DNA of 64,000 nt from Knufia peltigerae (taxonomy: Eukaryota > Ascomycota > Eurotiomycetes > Chaetothyriales > Trichomeriaceae): positions 4,051-68,050 of the forward strand of contig JAPDRN010000035.1 of assembly GCA_030247855.1 (NCBI GenBank), in the 5' to 3' direction. The position numbers were made by a program, and so were the translations under genes. Shown one piece after another: positions 35,828 through 48,333 of the stretch. How positions within the stretch are numbered: the first letter of the stretch is position 1; each line of letters starts with the position of its first letter. The notes below the pieces were generated by a model that worked only from the letters and a program-made list of their open reading frames with translations, did no database searches and was not told the DNA's origin.

Positions 35828-38800
35828 ATGGAGAGTCTTTTGCGCTTACAAGGCTTGCATGCCGATTTGCTCGCCTTCGCAGAGACGCGCCTTGCCAATA
35901 TCGATCGGTTGTGGCAGGAGTTGGAGGATAGCATCCAGGACTTCAGAAGGCTTCTTGACAAGGCAGTGCCTTCAGCATGCGATAGAGAAGCCTATAGCAG
36001 CGGTATGTGCAACATTCTGGGTTACGCTGCAACAGCATACTAACCTACATGGGCAGGCAAGCTCACAGTCGGCGAGCAACAATTCAGTGTGAACGACGAA
36101 TTCAAGCACATCAGTCGAGCCATAGCAACCAGCCTTGACCTTGATGAGATCGAAGCCGGCCGTCTCCTGATAGAAGTACAAGCAGATCCTACATCCGGGG
36201 ACGAGTCTCTCGTGACAGATGTTGTCAGCAGCTACCACAATCGACGCGATCTACTTCTCCAATCTTTGCGAATCACACTCCAACAGTCGCTGGAATTGGA
36301 ATCTGAGGCTGGGGTTCGACAAATCTTTGAGTCCGTTGTTGCAAGAGTGCTGGAAATCGATTCGGGAGTGACCAACAACGGGTCGCTATTTGCCAGAAAA
36401 TGCCTGAATACACTGGAGGATCTCGAAAAATTCCAAGCCAAAGTCGCAGACGCGCTTCAGAGTAAGGCGCTGCTAGGTGGGCCTCGCGGTCCCGAATTCT
36501 ATGCGACCTTAGAATTTCAGAAGGACAGCCTTTTCAAACAGCACGAGGCTCTGGCCTGTATTCTAGCCTATTTATTTCAAGGAGATTACACCAACCAGGA
36601 AGATCTACGGAAGTTGCACGCTGTTGTGAAGCGCTGGGGTCGCATCGAGTTTAATCTGCTCCACTATCTTCCGGCTTTCTCTGCCGCTTTCAGACAGTGT
36701 GCGTCACCGGGTAGCCATCTATCTCAGGAAAGCACCAATTCTCTAGATGCTGTCTTGGGGCCCTTACCAAACGAGGCCGCTTCAGCATCGGTGCGCCCCT
36801 TCCACGCCATTCTCAGCTTGTGGTGGACAGTTGAGTATAGTGGGCAATTTCGCGACGTCACAGATCCAGATGCTGGAAGCGAAAGGAGAGCTTCGGCTGT
36901 CACTGCCGCTTTGAATGAAGATGCCCTTGAATTAATGCTGTCGATCTGCACTACCACCAACTCAGATGTTTGGCGACATCCCGCACGACAGGAGCTAGTG
37001 GGTTTACTTCTTAGCGAGGGTTCAAACGTTGTACTTGAGAACGGTGATCAGACGTCTTCTTACTTCCGACTACAGTATATGGAATCATTGGAGAGTTTCG
37101 TCGAGTCGTTCATCTCAAATATGCCCGACTCTATTCGGAAGTTAAGGACTGAAGAAGATGATCAACGTCTAAATCAGCTGATTGCAATGCAAGAGGGACT
37201 GCCACCCGAGCATCGAGGAGGAACTCCCAGCAAACTACACCTTGAATGTTTCCTGATTCTCGTCTCCTTCGCGTTCGAAGGTAGACCGGAGGCTGCCGAA
37301 CAGTGGTGGGAAGATCCTGACAGCAATCTTTACGGATTCCTTCAGTGGGCATCCAGGCGGCAGACCGTCCCACGAGTCAGTGCGTTTTGTGAACTTCTAT
37401 GCTCTATAGCGGAGAACCAGGAGTGCGCTGAAGCAGCTCATAAGTTCTTGTTGGATGAATCTTTGCCTACCACCACTAGAGGTAGGCGAAATCCATCAAT
37501 GAACTACCAACAGATCTTTGCCGAGCTCGAGTTGTACGCACACAAAGTCCATGAACGTGCAACATCATCCCAACTCCCTAATATGCGCAAAGTCTTGCCC
37601 ACAGACTTAAACGAGCTCGAAAGTCCGGTTATGCTATCTTGCTATCTTCGCCTATTGGCTCATCTAAGTCGACAGCCCAGTGGCACTCGGCATTACATCT
37701 TGGAAACAACCTTTCCCTCCTTTCCACAAGCACTATTGCTGCTAAGCTCTGGACCAGTCCCAACCTACCTTCGGGCTAGTATCTTTGCTGCATTGGACTC
37801 GTTACTCACGGACAAGTCTGTCCAGACCGCAACTGCCATGTGGCAGATACTGGATAACTGGGCTGCAAATGGCCAAGAGATGATTCGTTCGGCGGCGAAT
37901 AAGACAAGTCAACCATTCAAACCGACGTCTGCCGACCTGCAAGCCAACCTCAGTGCCATTGCAGTCTCATTTGACCAGTATGACTCCTTCGTGATCTTGT
38001 TACGTGACCTAGTCGCGACTCTCCCTTCGACAAGTTTAGGAGGAGATATGCTACCATTTCCTGCAGATCTTGGCGCTTCCTACAGGACCCCTGGAATCGA
38101 TCCATACATTGACCTCATCTGTGGCCAGCTGTTTATTAGGCGGCTTCCGGAAATCACCGATGATGTGCAGCGGTCGATAGCTTCCTTTCACTGCCTGGAG
38201 TTTGTGGCGGCAGGGCTTGAGGGTTTCAACGAGGACTTCGTTGTCATGATGGACCGGGCAGATCCACAACGTGATGCTTTCCAAGATGCCCCAGTGGCAG
38301 CGGTGTATGCGCAACGCAGTCCCTTTGCGAGATTGATGCAATGGATTTTGAGCGCAGATATGAACAAAGTATTGATGGAGTCATTACGGGTACCCTTAGA
38401 TGCCATTGAGGCTGCTCTCCCGGACTCGCCTCTTCTCTTGAGCTTACAGCGCTCGATTGATATTCTCAACCGTATTTTGGACCTGCAACCAACTTATTTC
38501 GATATCATCCGACCAATGGTCCAATCTCGACTCGGTCAGGACGGATTGCTTGCACGATTGAGCGTCGGCTCTATTGAAGACAGTCTCGCTTCTCATCCAG
38601 AAGTTGTCCTCAATCTCTGTCAATTCGCGGCGACGGAACAAGCCGGACTGGCCTTACGTGCTCTCGCACTCCTACAGAAGCTTTCTAGCTCACCCAAACT
38701 TAACAATCACTTTCTAACCACAGATTCTGTGAGCGGACGCACAAGACGCATTATCGACATGCTCGGCCCAAATGCCAGCTTTGAATTGGAGCCTGTTACT

Positions 38801-41052
38801 AGAAGCTTAACTTCACGGTTGCTCTTCGATATTAGAGAGCTCGAAGAGGGCTTTGAATCCGTCAGTTACCTGACCAAAGACGGTGTGCTGGCTTTCTTCA
38901 ATGCCTGTCTGGAGACCCAACCTAACCTGCCAAACCTTGCGCATCTTCTTCTTGGGTTCGACAGACTCAAGGAACGATTAACAATTTCGTCCACCATTGA
39001 CGCTGGCACCTCTGTCTTCAACACCGTCATTGATTTAGTCGAAAACTACCCTGACGTCGAAGACGGGGTTATGGTCTCCTGGCTGATCCATATCAAGGCA
39101 GCAGCAATGAAGGTGCTGAGACATCTCTGGTCCTCTGAAGCTACCCAAAACATTGTGATCGGTCAACTGCGTCGACTCCAGTTTCTTCCAACGCAGTATT
39201 TGCGCCTACCACTTGTGTATCAGCAGACACTATGGGATGGTAACCCCATTTTCCACGAGTCCTTCTGGTACAGCACCTCTTCTGAGGCTCTTGCAGAGTT
39301 TCTAGCATTCCGAGCTTCTTTATTCAATTATACAGCTACGGAATTGAGAGCTGCTGCGAAAGATGGCCTTACCACTACGCTCCACCACGCTCTTTCCACC
39401 CTCCAGGGCAAAACAAGCGACATGGATGGCACTACAACTTCCAATCCAGATGTCTTCTCCCTTTCTGACTTTCTCGAATTGGATTTGTCTTCGTCTTTTG
39501 AGCTAGGCCTCCAGAATTTCGCTGGAATCGACTTTGACATGTACCTGACGGAAGCCACCGAACAGGCGCCAAGCTTGTATGATGTGAAACTGATCCGAGA
39601 ATATCTCTCGGCGTACCGCCAAATGCTACTGCAAAAACCATCAGAGACACCAGGCTCTAACAAGATTGACGAGCAAGAACTCATTGCTGAAGCTGACTAT
39701 GTGATTGCCACTTTGGAAGCTCGCAATAGATCCATCGTTGCACATAAGGCCAGGAGTGATGCTCTGCACGAATATGTGGATATGATCATTGCTACCATTG
39801 AGACCTGTCCTATGGATTCCACATCGAAACTCCAGTTCATTCTGCACATTCTTCAAATCATGCTTCCTAAGCTTGACGTGCTTATCTCGGACGAATCCGA
39901 AGATGTTCTTGAAATAGCAAGAGCAGCTGATGCTTTACTGTTTGCACTCTCCGAAACAGCACCGGTAAATTCTCAGTTGGATAATGTCATCACCGAGAAA
40001 TTGTTCCAGCTCTTCCGGGCATCCATTGAAGGCATCCCCGTGACCAACTCAAGCTTCGGCCTCAGGACGATCTTCTACAGCATCTGCTCTCAATACCTTG
40101 CGAGGATTTCTACGACCGATAAGGGCGATTCCGACATCAATGCAAAGGCTCGTAAAAACTCCATGGACTGCATTCGCTCAGCGAGTCAGCGGTTGATTCC
40201 AATCATCTGTGACGATGCAGAGGATGGAGTTGATGCCTGCCGCTTGAACGCTTTCAATCTTTTAGCATTGCTTGCCTCTCTTGCGCGAACAGAAAAGTCA
40301 AACTTTATCATCAGTTCGTTCGTCAAGGCAAATGTGCTTGAGATCCTTCTTGAATCATTGAAGCATATTTCGACGGAATTCCAGACCACGGAACCAGCTC
40401 GTAAGTCTCTTCATTGTATACCAGCCAACTGTGTTTATGTCTTTACTGATCATCCCCCGCCTTATCCAGATCGTCCATATATTCTGTCGATCTTTGAGGC
40501 ACGCATGTTGCTTCTCCTACAAGTATCCCGTACTCGCGAAGGTGCAGGCGCACTTCTTGACGCTGGTCTTATGTCTGCAGTCCGAGATTCGCTGTTGTTC
40601 CATGCAGATCCGGATCTAGGCATTGCGATTCCCAGCCCCAATGAAGACGATTCGACCACCTACACGACCGTTGTTGACCCAGCCGTCTCGGCTCTTCGTA
40701 CTTATTACGTCCTACTCTCCTCAACCCTTCGACTTCTCCTTTCGACGTTCTTGTCTCGTGGCGCCCAGAACGAGCAGATCCAGTACGCCGCTCGAACCTT
40801 CCTGACCGACTATCGGCCGAACATGGTCGGTGTGTTCAAGAAGTATGCCGGTGTAAACGGCAAAGTCGACGGAACGATTCGTCCACTCGTGGCAGAGTCT
40901 GTACAGTGCTACACAGGGCTAGTCACGCTGTGTGGCTTTGTAGATGTGAGTATCTGTTCTCCCTTTTATTGCTTTTGCTTCCTTATTGACTCGTATCCTA
41001 GTTCGAGGACGACTCTGGCTTGGATGGTGTACAATACGGCAGGTTTTCATGA
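35828..41052 (+). CDS. NUP192: Inner-ring nucleoporin Nup192 (Nup205 family)
   Basis: Four exons: 35828-36002, 36057-40400, 40470-40945, 41002-41052, giving 1681 aa, the normal size for filamentous-fungal Nup192. It is a large alpha-helical solenoid scaffold of the nuclear pore inner ring that binds Nic96/Nup53. The N-terminus MESLLRLQGLHADLLAFAET, joined by splicing to SSGKLTVGEQQFSVNDEF, and the conserved block with GGPRGPEFYATLEFQKDSLF and HLPPEHRGG-like sequence place it in the family; a late conserved block reads FEARMLLLLQVSRTREGAG. The last intron (40946-41001) converts an unspliced readthrough tail into the compact C-terminus VDFEDDSGLDGVQYGRFS. The third intron (40401-40469) is 69 nt and contains no in-frame stop, so its retention would insert 23 residues. 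Confidence 0.94.
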
Positions 41053-41760
41053 GTCAGAATTGTTATTGGGATAAGATGGAACAAGCATAGCGACCGAGGA
41101 GATGGAAATCGCACAGGATGAAGAGACAAAAGGTTTATAGTAGTTGAATATCTCGAGACCAGTCTGAAATGAGAGAAAAAGTTTGGTACAAATGTCACTG
41201 TCTCTTCAACTCCTTACTAGTCGTCTCACTGTCTTCCAGGTCGACACCGTGTACACATACTGGTCCAGAGTTCAATGAATTCCTGGCCGGATTCGCTGTC
41301 ATGATGGGTCTATCACGCTGTCATGGATCCAAAGGGACCGTCTAGTTGATGACATACACAAAGTGGAAATGATAAAGGCGTAGATTTGGAACAGACCAAG
41401 CCATCAACGCACATTGCGCGTGATGGCCATGCCAATACACAAAGAGGAAGAGACGCCTATAGATAATCAAGGTGGACAACGACCATTCAATACATGGTCC
41501 TGTTTCTGCCTCAATTGTTGGGGATGATGGTTGCCCCTGATTGAAAGGAGATGCTCTTCCTAGTTTTAGTATGGCGGTTCACAAAGTAACAAAGAGACAA
41601 GAATGGGTGATTGGGAAAAACATTCAACTTTTGTCTAGCGAAAGAATAGTTCTGTTGATACACATGAGAAGTAAACCTGAAACAACAAACCCCCTAACTC
41701 CTTGCCATTTGATAACAAACTCTTGTCGTGACACGTGACATTGTGGTGGTGGTGGTGGCC
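41053..41760. other. Convergent 3' space after NUP192
   Basis: About 700 bases between convergent stops. A short GTGGTGG tract occurs at 41742-41758. No coding signal. Confidence 0.6.
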
Positions 41761-43345
41761 TCATGGGCCAAGGGAGAGAGGGGACGGTGTGCCATTCTGG
41801 CTTTCGCCATTGTCGGACCAGATGAACGACTTTGACGTGCCCTTGCTTGACTGAGGAGGGCTCGTCTCGTCCGAAGACGACTTGGCAGCGCCGTTTGGGC
41901 GCAAGGTGGTGCGGATGGAAGCAATCCAGCTGCGGCGTGGTGAGTCTTTCTCGTGCTCAAAAGGTGACCAACTGCGGCTGCTGGCCATCTGCTGCTGCTC
42001 GTCTGTTTCCACTTCAACGGTCAAGTCGACCTTGACTCTGATCTCATTTGGTGAAAGGGGCTGCTCCTCTTCTGGTGAGACTTCTTCATTGGCGTGGTGG
42101 TCTGGGAGAATCATATTCCCATCAATCATCCTGGCTTCACGGTTCTTTGCACGCTGAAGCTTGGTTGGTTCCTGGCTTTCACGCCTCAATCGTGCGTGAG
42201 GTTTGACATCCTTTGTTTGAGACAATTCTTCTGCTGACTTTGATCCTCCGCTGTCGAAGGACTCTAGGTCAACGGGCTCCGAAGCCTTCATCTTTCCCTT
42301 CCATGCAGAAGCGCCCTGATACGCGGTCGCTGGCAACATCTCCAAATCTTGTGATACAACATCATCAACAGTAACAGGGAGTCTTTGCTTGTTTTCGTCA
42401 ACAAAAGCTGCTTCAGAGTCCAAATCATTCTCCTCCTCATACAACTCGCTTCTTCTATCTCGGAGAGCAGGCTTCTTCTCTGGCGTGGTCGACGATTCGC
42501 CCTCAATCAGGCAATCGTAGGGGTGAAAGAGTATGGTATCAATCTCGGACATCGCTTGCGAGTCAGAGAGATCAACAAGTTCTGGCCAAGGATACCCTGT
42601 GGTGCTGCTAGATGTCCCTGCAAAGCTCAGGCGACTTCTGCCAACAATTCTGGCCGCGGCTTCGTTGCCATCAGAAGCAAATAGAATTCTGCATCTTTGA
42701 TGGGCAAGAGTGATTTTCGGGAGAACATGGTCATCATCGTCCAAAATCTTTGAGACGTCAAATCTGCCAGTCACAGACGCTGTGAGTATGCCTCTGTTGC
42801 CTGAGATTTGTGCCAACGGTGTTCTATTTCCTTCCATGAAGCTGGGTCTTTCCAAGATACGGATAAAGTTCTGTGCCCTCAGCCGACGAATGTGTCGTTG
42901 GGTGGGAGTTGGAAGGATGAAGGTGCCAATTCTGGTAATGAAGGGGTTCTTCGAGTTGGCCTTACACCCAGGTCAGTACTGATCAGGCAGGTCATGGTAC
43001 ACATGCACTCACATTTCGTTGTCTCCAGCTGTGACGCCAGGAACGGAAGATATCGCCATCGTCACCCAGGCCATCAGCAACGCCGTCTCCTTCCATCATG
43101 TCTTGGATCACACTCATGGCATCAGGCAGTCCATCGAGTCCACACTGCTCAAGCATGAGGCAGTATATCTCCTCCATGCCAGAAGTGAAGGAATAGGCAC
43201 CGACAGCTCTCATGCCAGCTTCTCGTACGTACGAACGGCATGACTCCTCGTCAAAGGCACCAAACTCATGGATCTCTTTTCGATAATGAGCATCTGAGAA
43301 TGACATGGGGGCGGCCGTGACACCGTGGCAGTTGACCTCTGACAT
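41761..43345 (-). CDS. Uncharacterised acidic fungal protein
   Basis: Two exons, 43345-43013 and 42960-41761, with a 52-nt intron (GTGAGT donor), giving 510 aa. The start is the ATG of MSEVNCHGVTAAPMSFSD; an upstream in-frame ATG at 43426 is possible. The N-terminal part has a helical segment (SYVREAGMRAVGAYSF, MEEIYCLMLEQCGLDGLP) and an Asp/Gly-rich patch. The middle has basic helices (QRHIRRLRAQNFIRIL). The second exon is rich in Ser, Glu and Asp and looks largely disordered (YEEENDLDSEAAF, NEEVSPEEEQPLSPNE), with short ordered stretches such as QRCRILFASDGNEAAARIVG. No transmembrane segment or catalytic motif is visible and I do not recognise a family. It is probably a lineage-restricted protein. 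Confidence 0.65.
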
Positions 43346-44685
43346 GATGAGGATAACCCAGGTTGATAGGTTGTGTGAAGGAAATGGCTTAGGAGACGAG
43401 ATCACCACCAGCACTGGAGTGAGCAAGAAAAGGTCTTGAAGAAGGATTCTGACAGCACACGAGCACTATTGACACCACAACGAAGCAATGAAACACATCC
43501 AACACCATGCAGAATGGCTAAAGGCGTTGTTTTCAGGGAACAAGCAAGTCGCATGTGAGGAATCTCACGGGCAATGTGCAGCACCTTGTGCTGACCTTCA
43601 ATTTCGCCAAGCGGTAACGGTGGATATATTTATCCGATTCCGAAGCTGCTGATGAGGAAGTGAAGGTGCTCAACAGGAATGAGGAAGGGAGGAATCCAGT
43701 GACAGTGGTTGGGAAATTTTCTTCTTATGAAGGCAACCATCAAATGCCATATTTGTGTCCATCCTGATGCTCCTGAAGGCAGGACGAGCACAAACATGTT
43801 TACCTCCAACTCACAAAGAACCCCAGATTGCATATACTGAAAACCCACAGGATGTGCCTACCATGGACGAAAAGGATGCCTTTGACCAACTCATCTTTCC
43901 ATTCTGACCTGCCCAAGCAATAATCCCAACAGCATGCAACAACAAGCAGCAACAAAGCCATCACTCTGAATGACAATCAGTCAACCTGCAGTGCAGGACT
44001 TTTCCTTGTCAAGCATATCATGCACTTGACAGAGACCAGATAACAAACAATATCATCTGTTTGCTAGAAGTTGAAAAAGACGAGCAGCTGCCCCAGAAGC
44101 TAGTCCATTTTTGGGAGGCAGCTTAAAGCCGAGCATCTCCGAAACCACGTGATCAACTCGATTGCCGTCCTCGAGAACCGACTTGCGGGGCGTCTACCGA
44201 ACAACATCATCGTTTTCCTCCTGGTCCCCCGGAATGTGCAAGTTACACTCAACGGACTATGCGTTGCGCTACTTGACGCCATGAGGTTTTCCAGAGCTCG
44301 CACCATAGCTCATTAGGCCGAGTCCAGTGGGGAGTCAGTCACTCCCTCACATTTGCCGGAATTTCTCCCCTTTACCCCCAGCCGTATCTGGAGCGGCAGA
44401 GCATCTCGGTTTCTCATCATAGCTCTAGTCTAGGGAAGCTGACCTCGAAATCTCGTCCCCGAGGCCTGTGCGATCTGCCATGATTAAGATCCGAAGTCTT
44501 CATATCCACGTTTGGCCTTTCATATATATTTGCATTTTTGCTACTGCTTGCCTCTGTTGAACTTCCTCGCCCTTCGATCCCAATAACCTCCTCGCCCTCT
44601 TTGATTCTGTGCCTTCCCCTGTGATCTAACAGGCACTTTCATTTCTCATTTATTTTCCTTTCTGATTTACACCCAGCTCACCAAG
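43346..44685. other. Divergent space before the phenol hydroxylase-like gene
   Basis: About 1.3 kb. The part nearest the monooxygenase has a TATATAT element near 44522-44530 and a C/T-rich leader (44545-44680), a usual promoter and leader layout. No coding signal. Confidence 0.6.
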
Positions 44686-46647
44686 ATGCCAGAAGTACCG
44701 TTGTACGATATCGTCATAGTAGGCGCTGGACCTGTTGGTCTTCTCCTTTCAGTATCTTTGTCCCGATGGGGTTACAAGGTCAGACATATCGACAACCGGC
44801 CAGTTCCTACTGCCACGGGACGAGCAGATGGTATTCAACCACGCTCGATAGAGATTTTGAAGAATATGGGCCTGAAACGCAAAATCATGGCTCATAACCC
44901 TGCTAGAGTTTTCGAAGTCGCTTTCTGGGATCCAGCACCTGGCGGCAAAATCGTGCGAACAGGTACATGGGCAAGTTGCCCCGACTTCCTCGACGCCAGA
45001 TACCCCTTCACAGCACTCCTGCACCAGGGACTGATCGAGCGAGTTTTGATCGAAGATATTGAGAACAACGGTACCCATGTTCAACGACCATGGACAATTA
45101 CCCGCTTCGAGACCAACAATGTCAACCCCGAATATCCCGTTGAGGTCGATCTGAAGAACCTGGACAGCAATGTGACGGAAACTGTCCGCGCCAAATACCT
45201 TTATAGTGGCGAGGGTGCCCGCAGTTTTGTTCGGGAAACATTGGGTGTGCAAATTCGACATAAAGATCCCATCTCGCATGTCTGGGGTGTCATGGACGGA
45301 GTGGTGCGGACAAACTTCCCCGATATCAAGATGAAGTGTACCATTCACTCGGACCACGGGAGTATCATGGTCATTCCGCGTGAGAACAACATGGTTCGTC
45401 TTTACATTCAAATCGCCAGCAGCACGGATCCGGATTTTTCACCACGCAAGACTGCTACAGTGGAAGAAGTCCAAGCAGCTGCCAAGCGCATCTTTCAGCC
45501 ATACTACTGCACCTGGGACCGAGTAGAGTGGTACTCTGTATACCCTATCGGCCAAGGAATTGCGGACAAGTACACCTTGGATCACCGAGTCTTCATGGGC
45601 GGGGACGTATGCCACACACACTCTCCAAAGGCCGGGCAGGGCATGAACACAGCCTTCCATGACGCCATCAACTTTGCATGGAAAATGCACTTGGTCGAGT
45701 CTGGTTTCGCAAACCGTGACATCTTATCCACGTACGAAGTCGAACGGAAGTTCATCGCCGAGACACTCCTGAACTTTGACAACAAATACGCCGCTCTCTT
45801 CTCCCAGCGGCAACCAACTGCCACCGAAGTCGACAGCGCCCATAACAGTCATAACAACGACGAGCACGACACCAAGAACGATTTCGTCGAGATGTTCAAA
45901 GCGAACTGTGAATTCACCTCAGGCTTCGGTGTCGCTTACAACCCCAATATCTTCAACCACTCCTCAGAGCACTCCTTCCAACACCCGCTGATCATCAAGG
46001 ACTCTCCGAAACTCCGACCCGGACGAATAATGCCCCCATCCAACGTCACGCGTGTTGTTGACGCCAACGTCGTCCATCTCGAGAACGAAATTCCCTTCAA
46101 CGGCGCTTTCAGACTGTTCATTTACGCTGGAGCGTCTCAATCTCCCAAGCGAGGCCAACACAAGGCCCTATCAGACCTTGCCAGCGGCCTGACCAGCCCA
46201 GGAAGCTTCTACTCACGGTACGAATCCAAGGAGCGACAGAGAGACAACCACCACGACAGCGACAACCCGCACAGTCGGTTTTTCTCGATCGCGTTGACCC
46301 TCGTGGCGAAGCGCTCGGAGATTGAGATTTCCGACCTCCCGGCCATGTTCCAGGACTACAGCGGCAGGATCTACGCGGACGATCGCAAGGACATCCGCGT
46401 CCTGGATGCAAAGTGCTCGGCGCACGCCAAGGTCGGATTGACAGGGTCCGAGGGTGCGGTCGTCGTGGTCCGCCCGGATGGACACGTCGGTGTGTCGGTG
46501 CGCCTGGTCGAGGGTCAAGGCACGGTGGAAGCACTGGAAGGTTACTTTGCCGGTTTCTTGAACGGCATGTACGATAAACAAGGGAAGAGTACGAGCCGGA
46601 GGACGGGGCTTGGTGGAGGTCATGAGCACGTGAGGTCGCAGCTCTAA
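44686..46647 (+). CDS. FAD-dependent aromatic hydroxylase, phenol 2-monooxygenase type
   Basis: A 653-aa single-exon group A flavoprotein monooxygenase. It has the N-terminal dinucleotide fold VIVGAGPVGLLLSVSLS (GxGxxG at 13-18), the DG region (GRADGIQPRSIEIL) and the second FAD motif GGDVCHTHSPKAGQGMNTAF. A C-terminal thioredoxin-like domain ends with GAVVVVRPDGHVGVSVRL. Length and domain order match fungal phenol 2-monooxygenase (Trichosporon PHHY, about 660 aa), which ortho-hydroxylates phenols with NADPH and oxygen. A His/Asp/Asn-rich insertion (SAHNSHNNDEHDTKND, about 384-400) is unusual. The true substrate could be another hydroxylated aromatic. No ring-cleavage or other catabolic gene lies nearby. 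Confidence 0.88.
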   Translation: MPEVPLYDIVIVGAGPVGLLLSVSLSRWGYKVRHIDNRPVPTATGRADGIQPRSIEILKNMGLKRKIMAHNPARVFEVAFWDPAPGGKIVRTGTWASCPDFLDARYPFTALLHQGLIERVLIEDIENNGTHVQRPWTITRFETNNVNPEYPVEVDLKNLDSNVTETVRAKYLYSGEGARSFVRETLGVQIRHKDPISHVWGVMDGVVRTNFPDIKMKCTIHSDHGSIMVIPRENNMVRLYIQIASSTDPDFSPRKTATVEEVQAAAKRIFQPYYCTWDRVEWYSVYPIGQGIADKYTLDHRVFMGGDVCHTHSPKAGQGMNTAFHDAINFAWKMHLVESGFANRDILSTYEVERKFIAETLLNFDNKYAALFSQRQPTATEVDSAHNSHNNDEHDTKNDFVEMFKANCEFTSGFGVAYNPNIFNHSSEHSFQHPLIIKDSPKLRPGRIMPPSNVTRVVDANVVHLENEIPFNGAFRLFIYAGASQSPKRGQHKALSDLASGLTSPGSFYSRYESKERQRDNHHDSDNPHSRFFSIALTLVAKRSEIEISDLPAMFQDYSGRIYADDRKDIRVLDAKCSAHAKVGLTGSEGAVVVVRPDGHVGVSVRLVEGQGTVEALEGYFAGFLNGMYDKQGKSTSRRTGLGGGHEHVRSQL

Positions 46648-47091
46648 GTGTGCCTAGGGTGGCCAGGTAGGGATTGTTGATATGAAATGGGAAAACCAAG
46701 TTCAGTGTACATGTTGCTTTTGATCCTTTCTTGCTCTGATCTTGATTTTATTTAGCGGAGCGAGAGATGCCGTGTCGATATCATCGGCCATTGTGTCTGT
46801 GTGTATGTGTGTACATGAGGGTTTCATTTCTTGTAGCCGATCCACATCACATTTCTATTTGGTTTTTTCTTTACAAAAACTGCAAGTACACAACAAATGT
46901 GCCAGAATCATATTCCATCCATACTATATAGCAGGTATCCTACTTGAATACATGCACTGGAACTTGGAGGGACCTGTCCTCGTGGACCTTTCAGACCCAA
47001 CAACAATTCTAACGATCGATGCTGCTACTCTTTAAAAACTCATTGGATTTCCCCCCCCCTCATTTTGTCCTCGAAGTTGCTTCTTCAGTCT
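46648..47091. other. Convergent 3' space
   Basis: About 440 bases between the monooxygenase and GMF stop codons. Includes TGTGTATGTGTGTACATG (about 46798-46815) and a C9 run near 47051. No gene. Confidence 0.6.
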
Positions 47092-47805
47092 TCAATCTTC
47101 ACCCTTCAACTTCTCCTCGATCTCTTGTAAATCCTCGGCGTCGGAAATCTCAATGACTCGATTGACTTCGGCCGTCCCACGCATGAGTTCGACGGCGCCG
47201 GCGTAACTCATTCGCATGTTTGGGTTGCAATTGACGGGAAGGTAGTATATCAAAACATAAGGTACCGAGAGACGTCCCGAGGGCTGCGTGCTTGGACATC
47301 AGTACGGATCGGGAGAGGATGTAGGAAGGAGGGAATGGAGAGGAAAGTCAAATACGTCCTAACATACCAATGTCAAAGGATAACTTAGAAGAATATATCT
47401 CGGTGATGAATCAGGTAAATCGTCGGCCAGTTCGAGCATGTCGGTATACGTCTCGTCTGATGAGGGTTTGATCTCCTGAGTCTTGATGTCGATTTGATCT
47501 GTTACAACACACTTGGTGTGAGGTGATTGAACGTTGCACGCGAAACTCTCAGACTTACATATTTTGGCCATGGGTGTCTTTGCCCTCGAAGTACCTAGGC
47601 GGAATTTGCGGAGTTGTTCTTTCGTCTCATGAGAGAATGTGTAGAGTCTTGATTCGGACTGTGCGAAGGTTCCATCAGCTTCAGGTCTTCTTTCCGTGTG
47701 TCTGGAAATTAAAAGTCGCAGCACAGAGCAACATGGGCAGAGCTCATAATAAGGTACCTATTCTTGCGGGGAGTGTGAAGGGAGATTGGGTTCATGAATT
47801 ACCAT
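47092..47805 (-). CDS. AIM7: Glia maturation factor homologue, ADF-H protein (Aim7/GMF)
   Basis: Proposed exons 47805-47803, 47658-47559, 47498-47368, 47283-47092, giving 141 aa, the exact size of fungal GMF. It is a single ADF-homology domain that binds Arp2/3 and removes actin branches. The sequence runs MSESRLYTFSHETKEQLRKF, LGTSRAKTPMAKIYQIDIKT, DLPDSSPRYILLSYPLTLPS, GRLSVPYVLIYYLPVNCNPN, MRMSYAGAVELM and ends EEIEEKLKGED. Splicing is inferred from family continuity. The first exon is the ATG alone, followed by a 144-nt intron; introns near the start codon are common in ADF/cofilin genes. The other introns are 60 and 84 nt. It diverges from the molybdopterin-domain gene. Confidence 0.88.
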
Positions 47806-48333
47806 CTTTCTTGTTTGGTCGGGGTGTGGATTCTGGTATGAATCGAGATTCTCGGTACTAGAGACCACCAGGGATCCTCTGCTGTGTCGTTGTGGACGAG
47901 TCTTGACAGAGGGCCTTGAAGTTCAGCCTTATCGACCTGATATGTGTTCGTCCCGCTATGTACAACTCGGAGACGAAGCGGTGAGGCAATGAATGTTGAA
48001 TCAAACGTAAAGATAAGGAATTATTGGAAGGAAGCAAGATTTTAGAATTGTCCGTTGTTTGGTATTCGTAGTTAAACTTGTCAGCTTGATAGATCGAATT
48101 GCCTGATAGAAATCTTGATTGGCGGGGCATTTCGAGGTACGCTGAGGATCCATCTGGAGTATGGTATGGCATGGTGGTGATTACATTACGAGTACCGAGT
48201 ACGGAGTACCAGAGTCAGGTACCCTTACGATTTGCATCTCTTCGTTCGTTCCGCGTTTCGTTCAAACAACGTCCACGTCGATCGCTGTTCGGTATAAAAA
48301 GTTCCTTCCTCACATCATTTCACTCTCTCATTC
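47806..48333. other. Divergent promoter, GMF / molybdopterin-domain gene
   Basis: About 530 bases with TACGGAGTA at 48200-48208 inside a GAGTACCGAGTACGGAGTAC tandem-like patch, and a C/T-rich leader before 48334. Confidence 0.55.
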
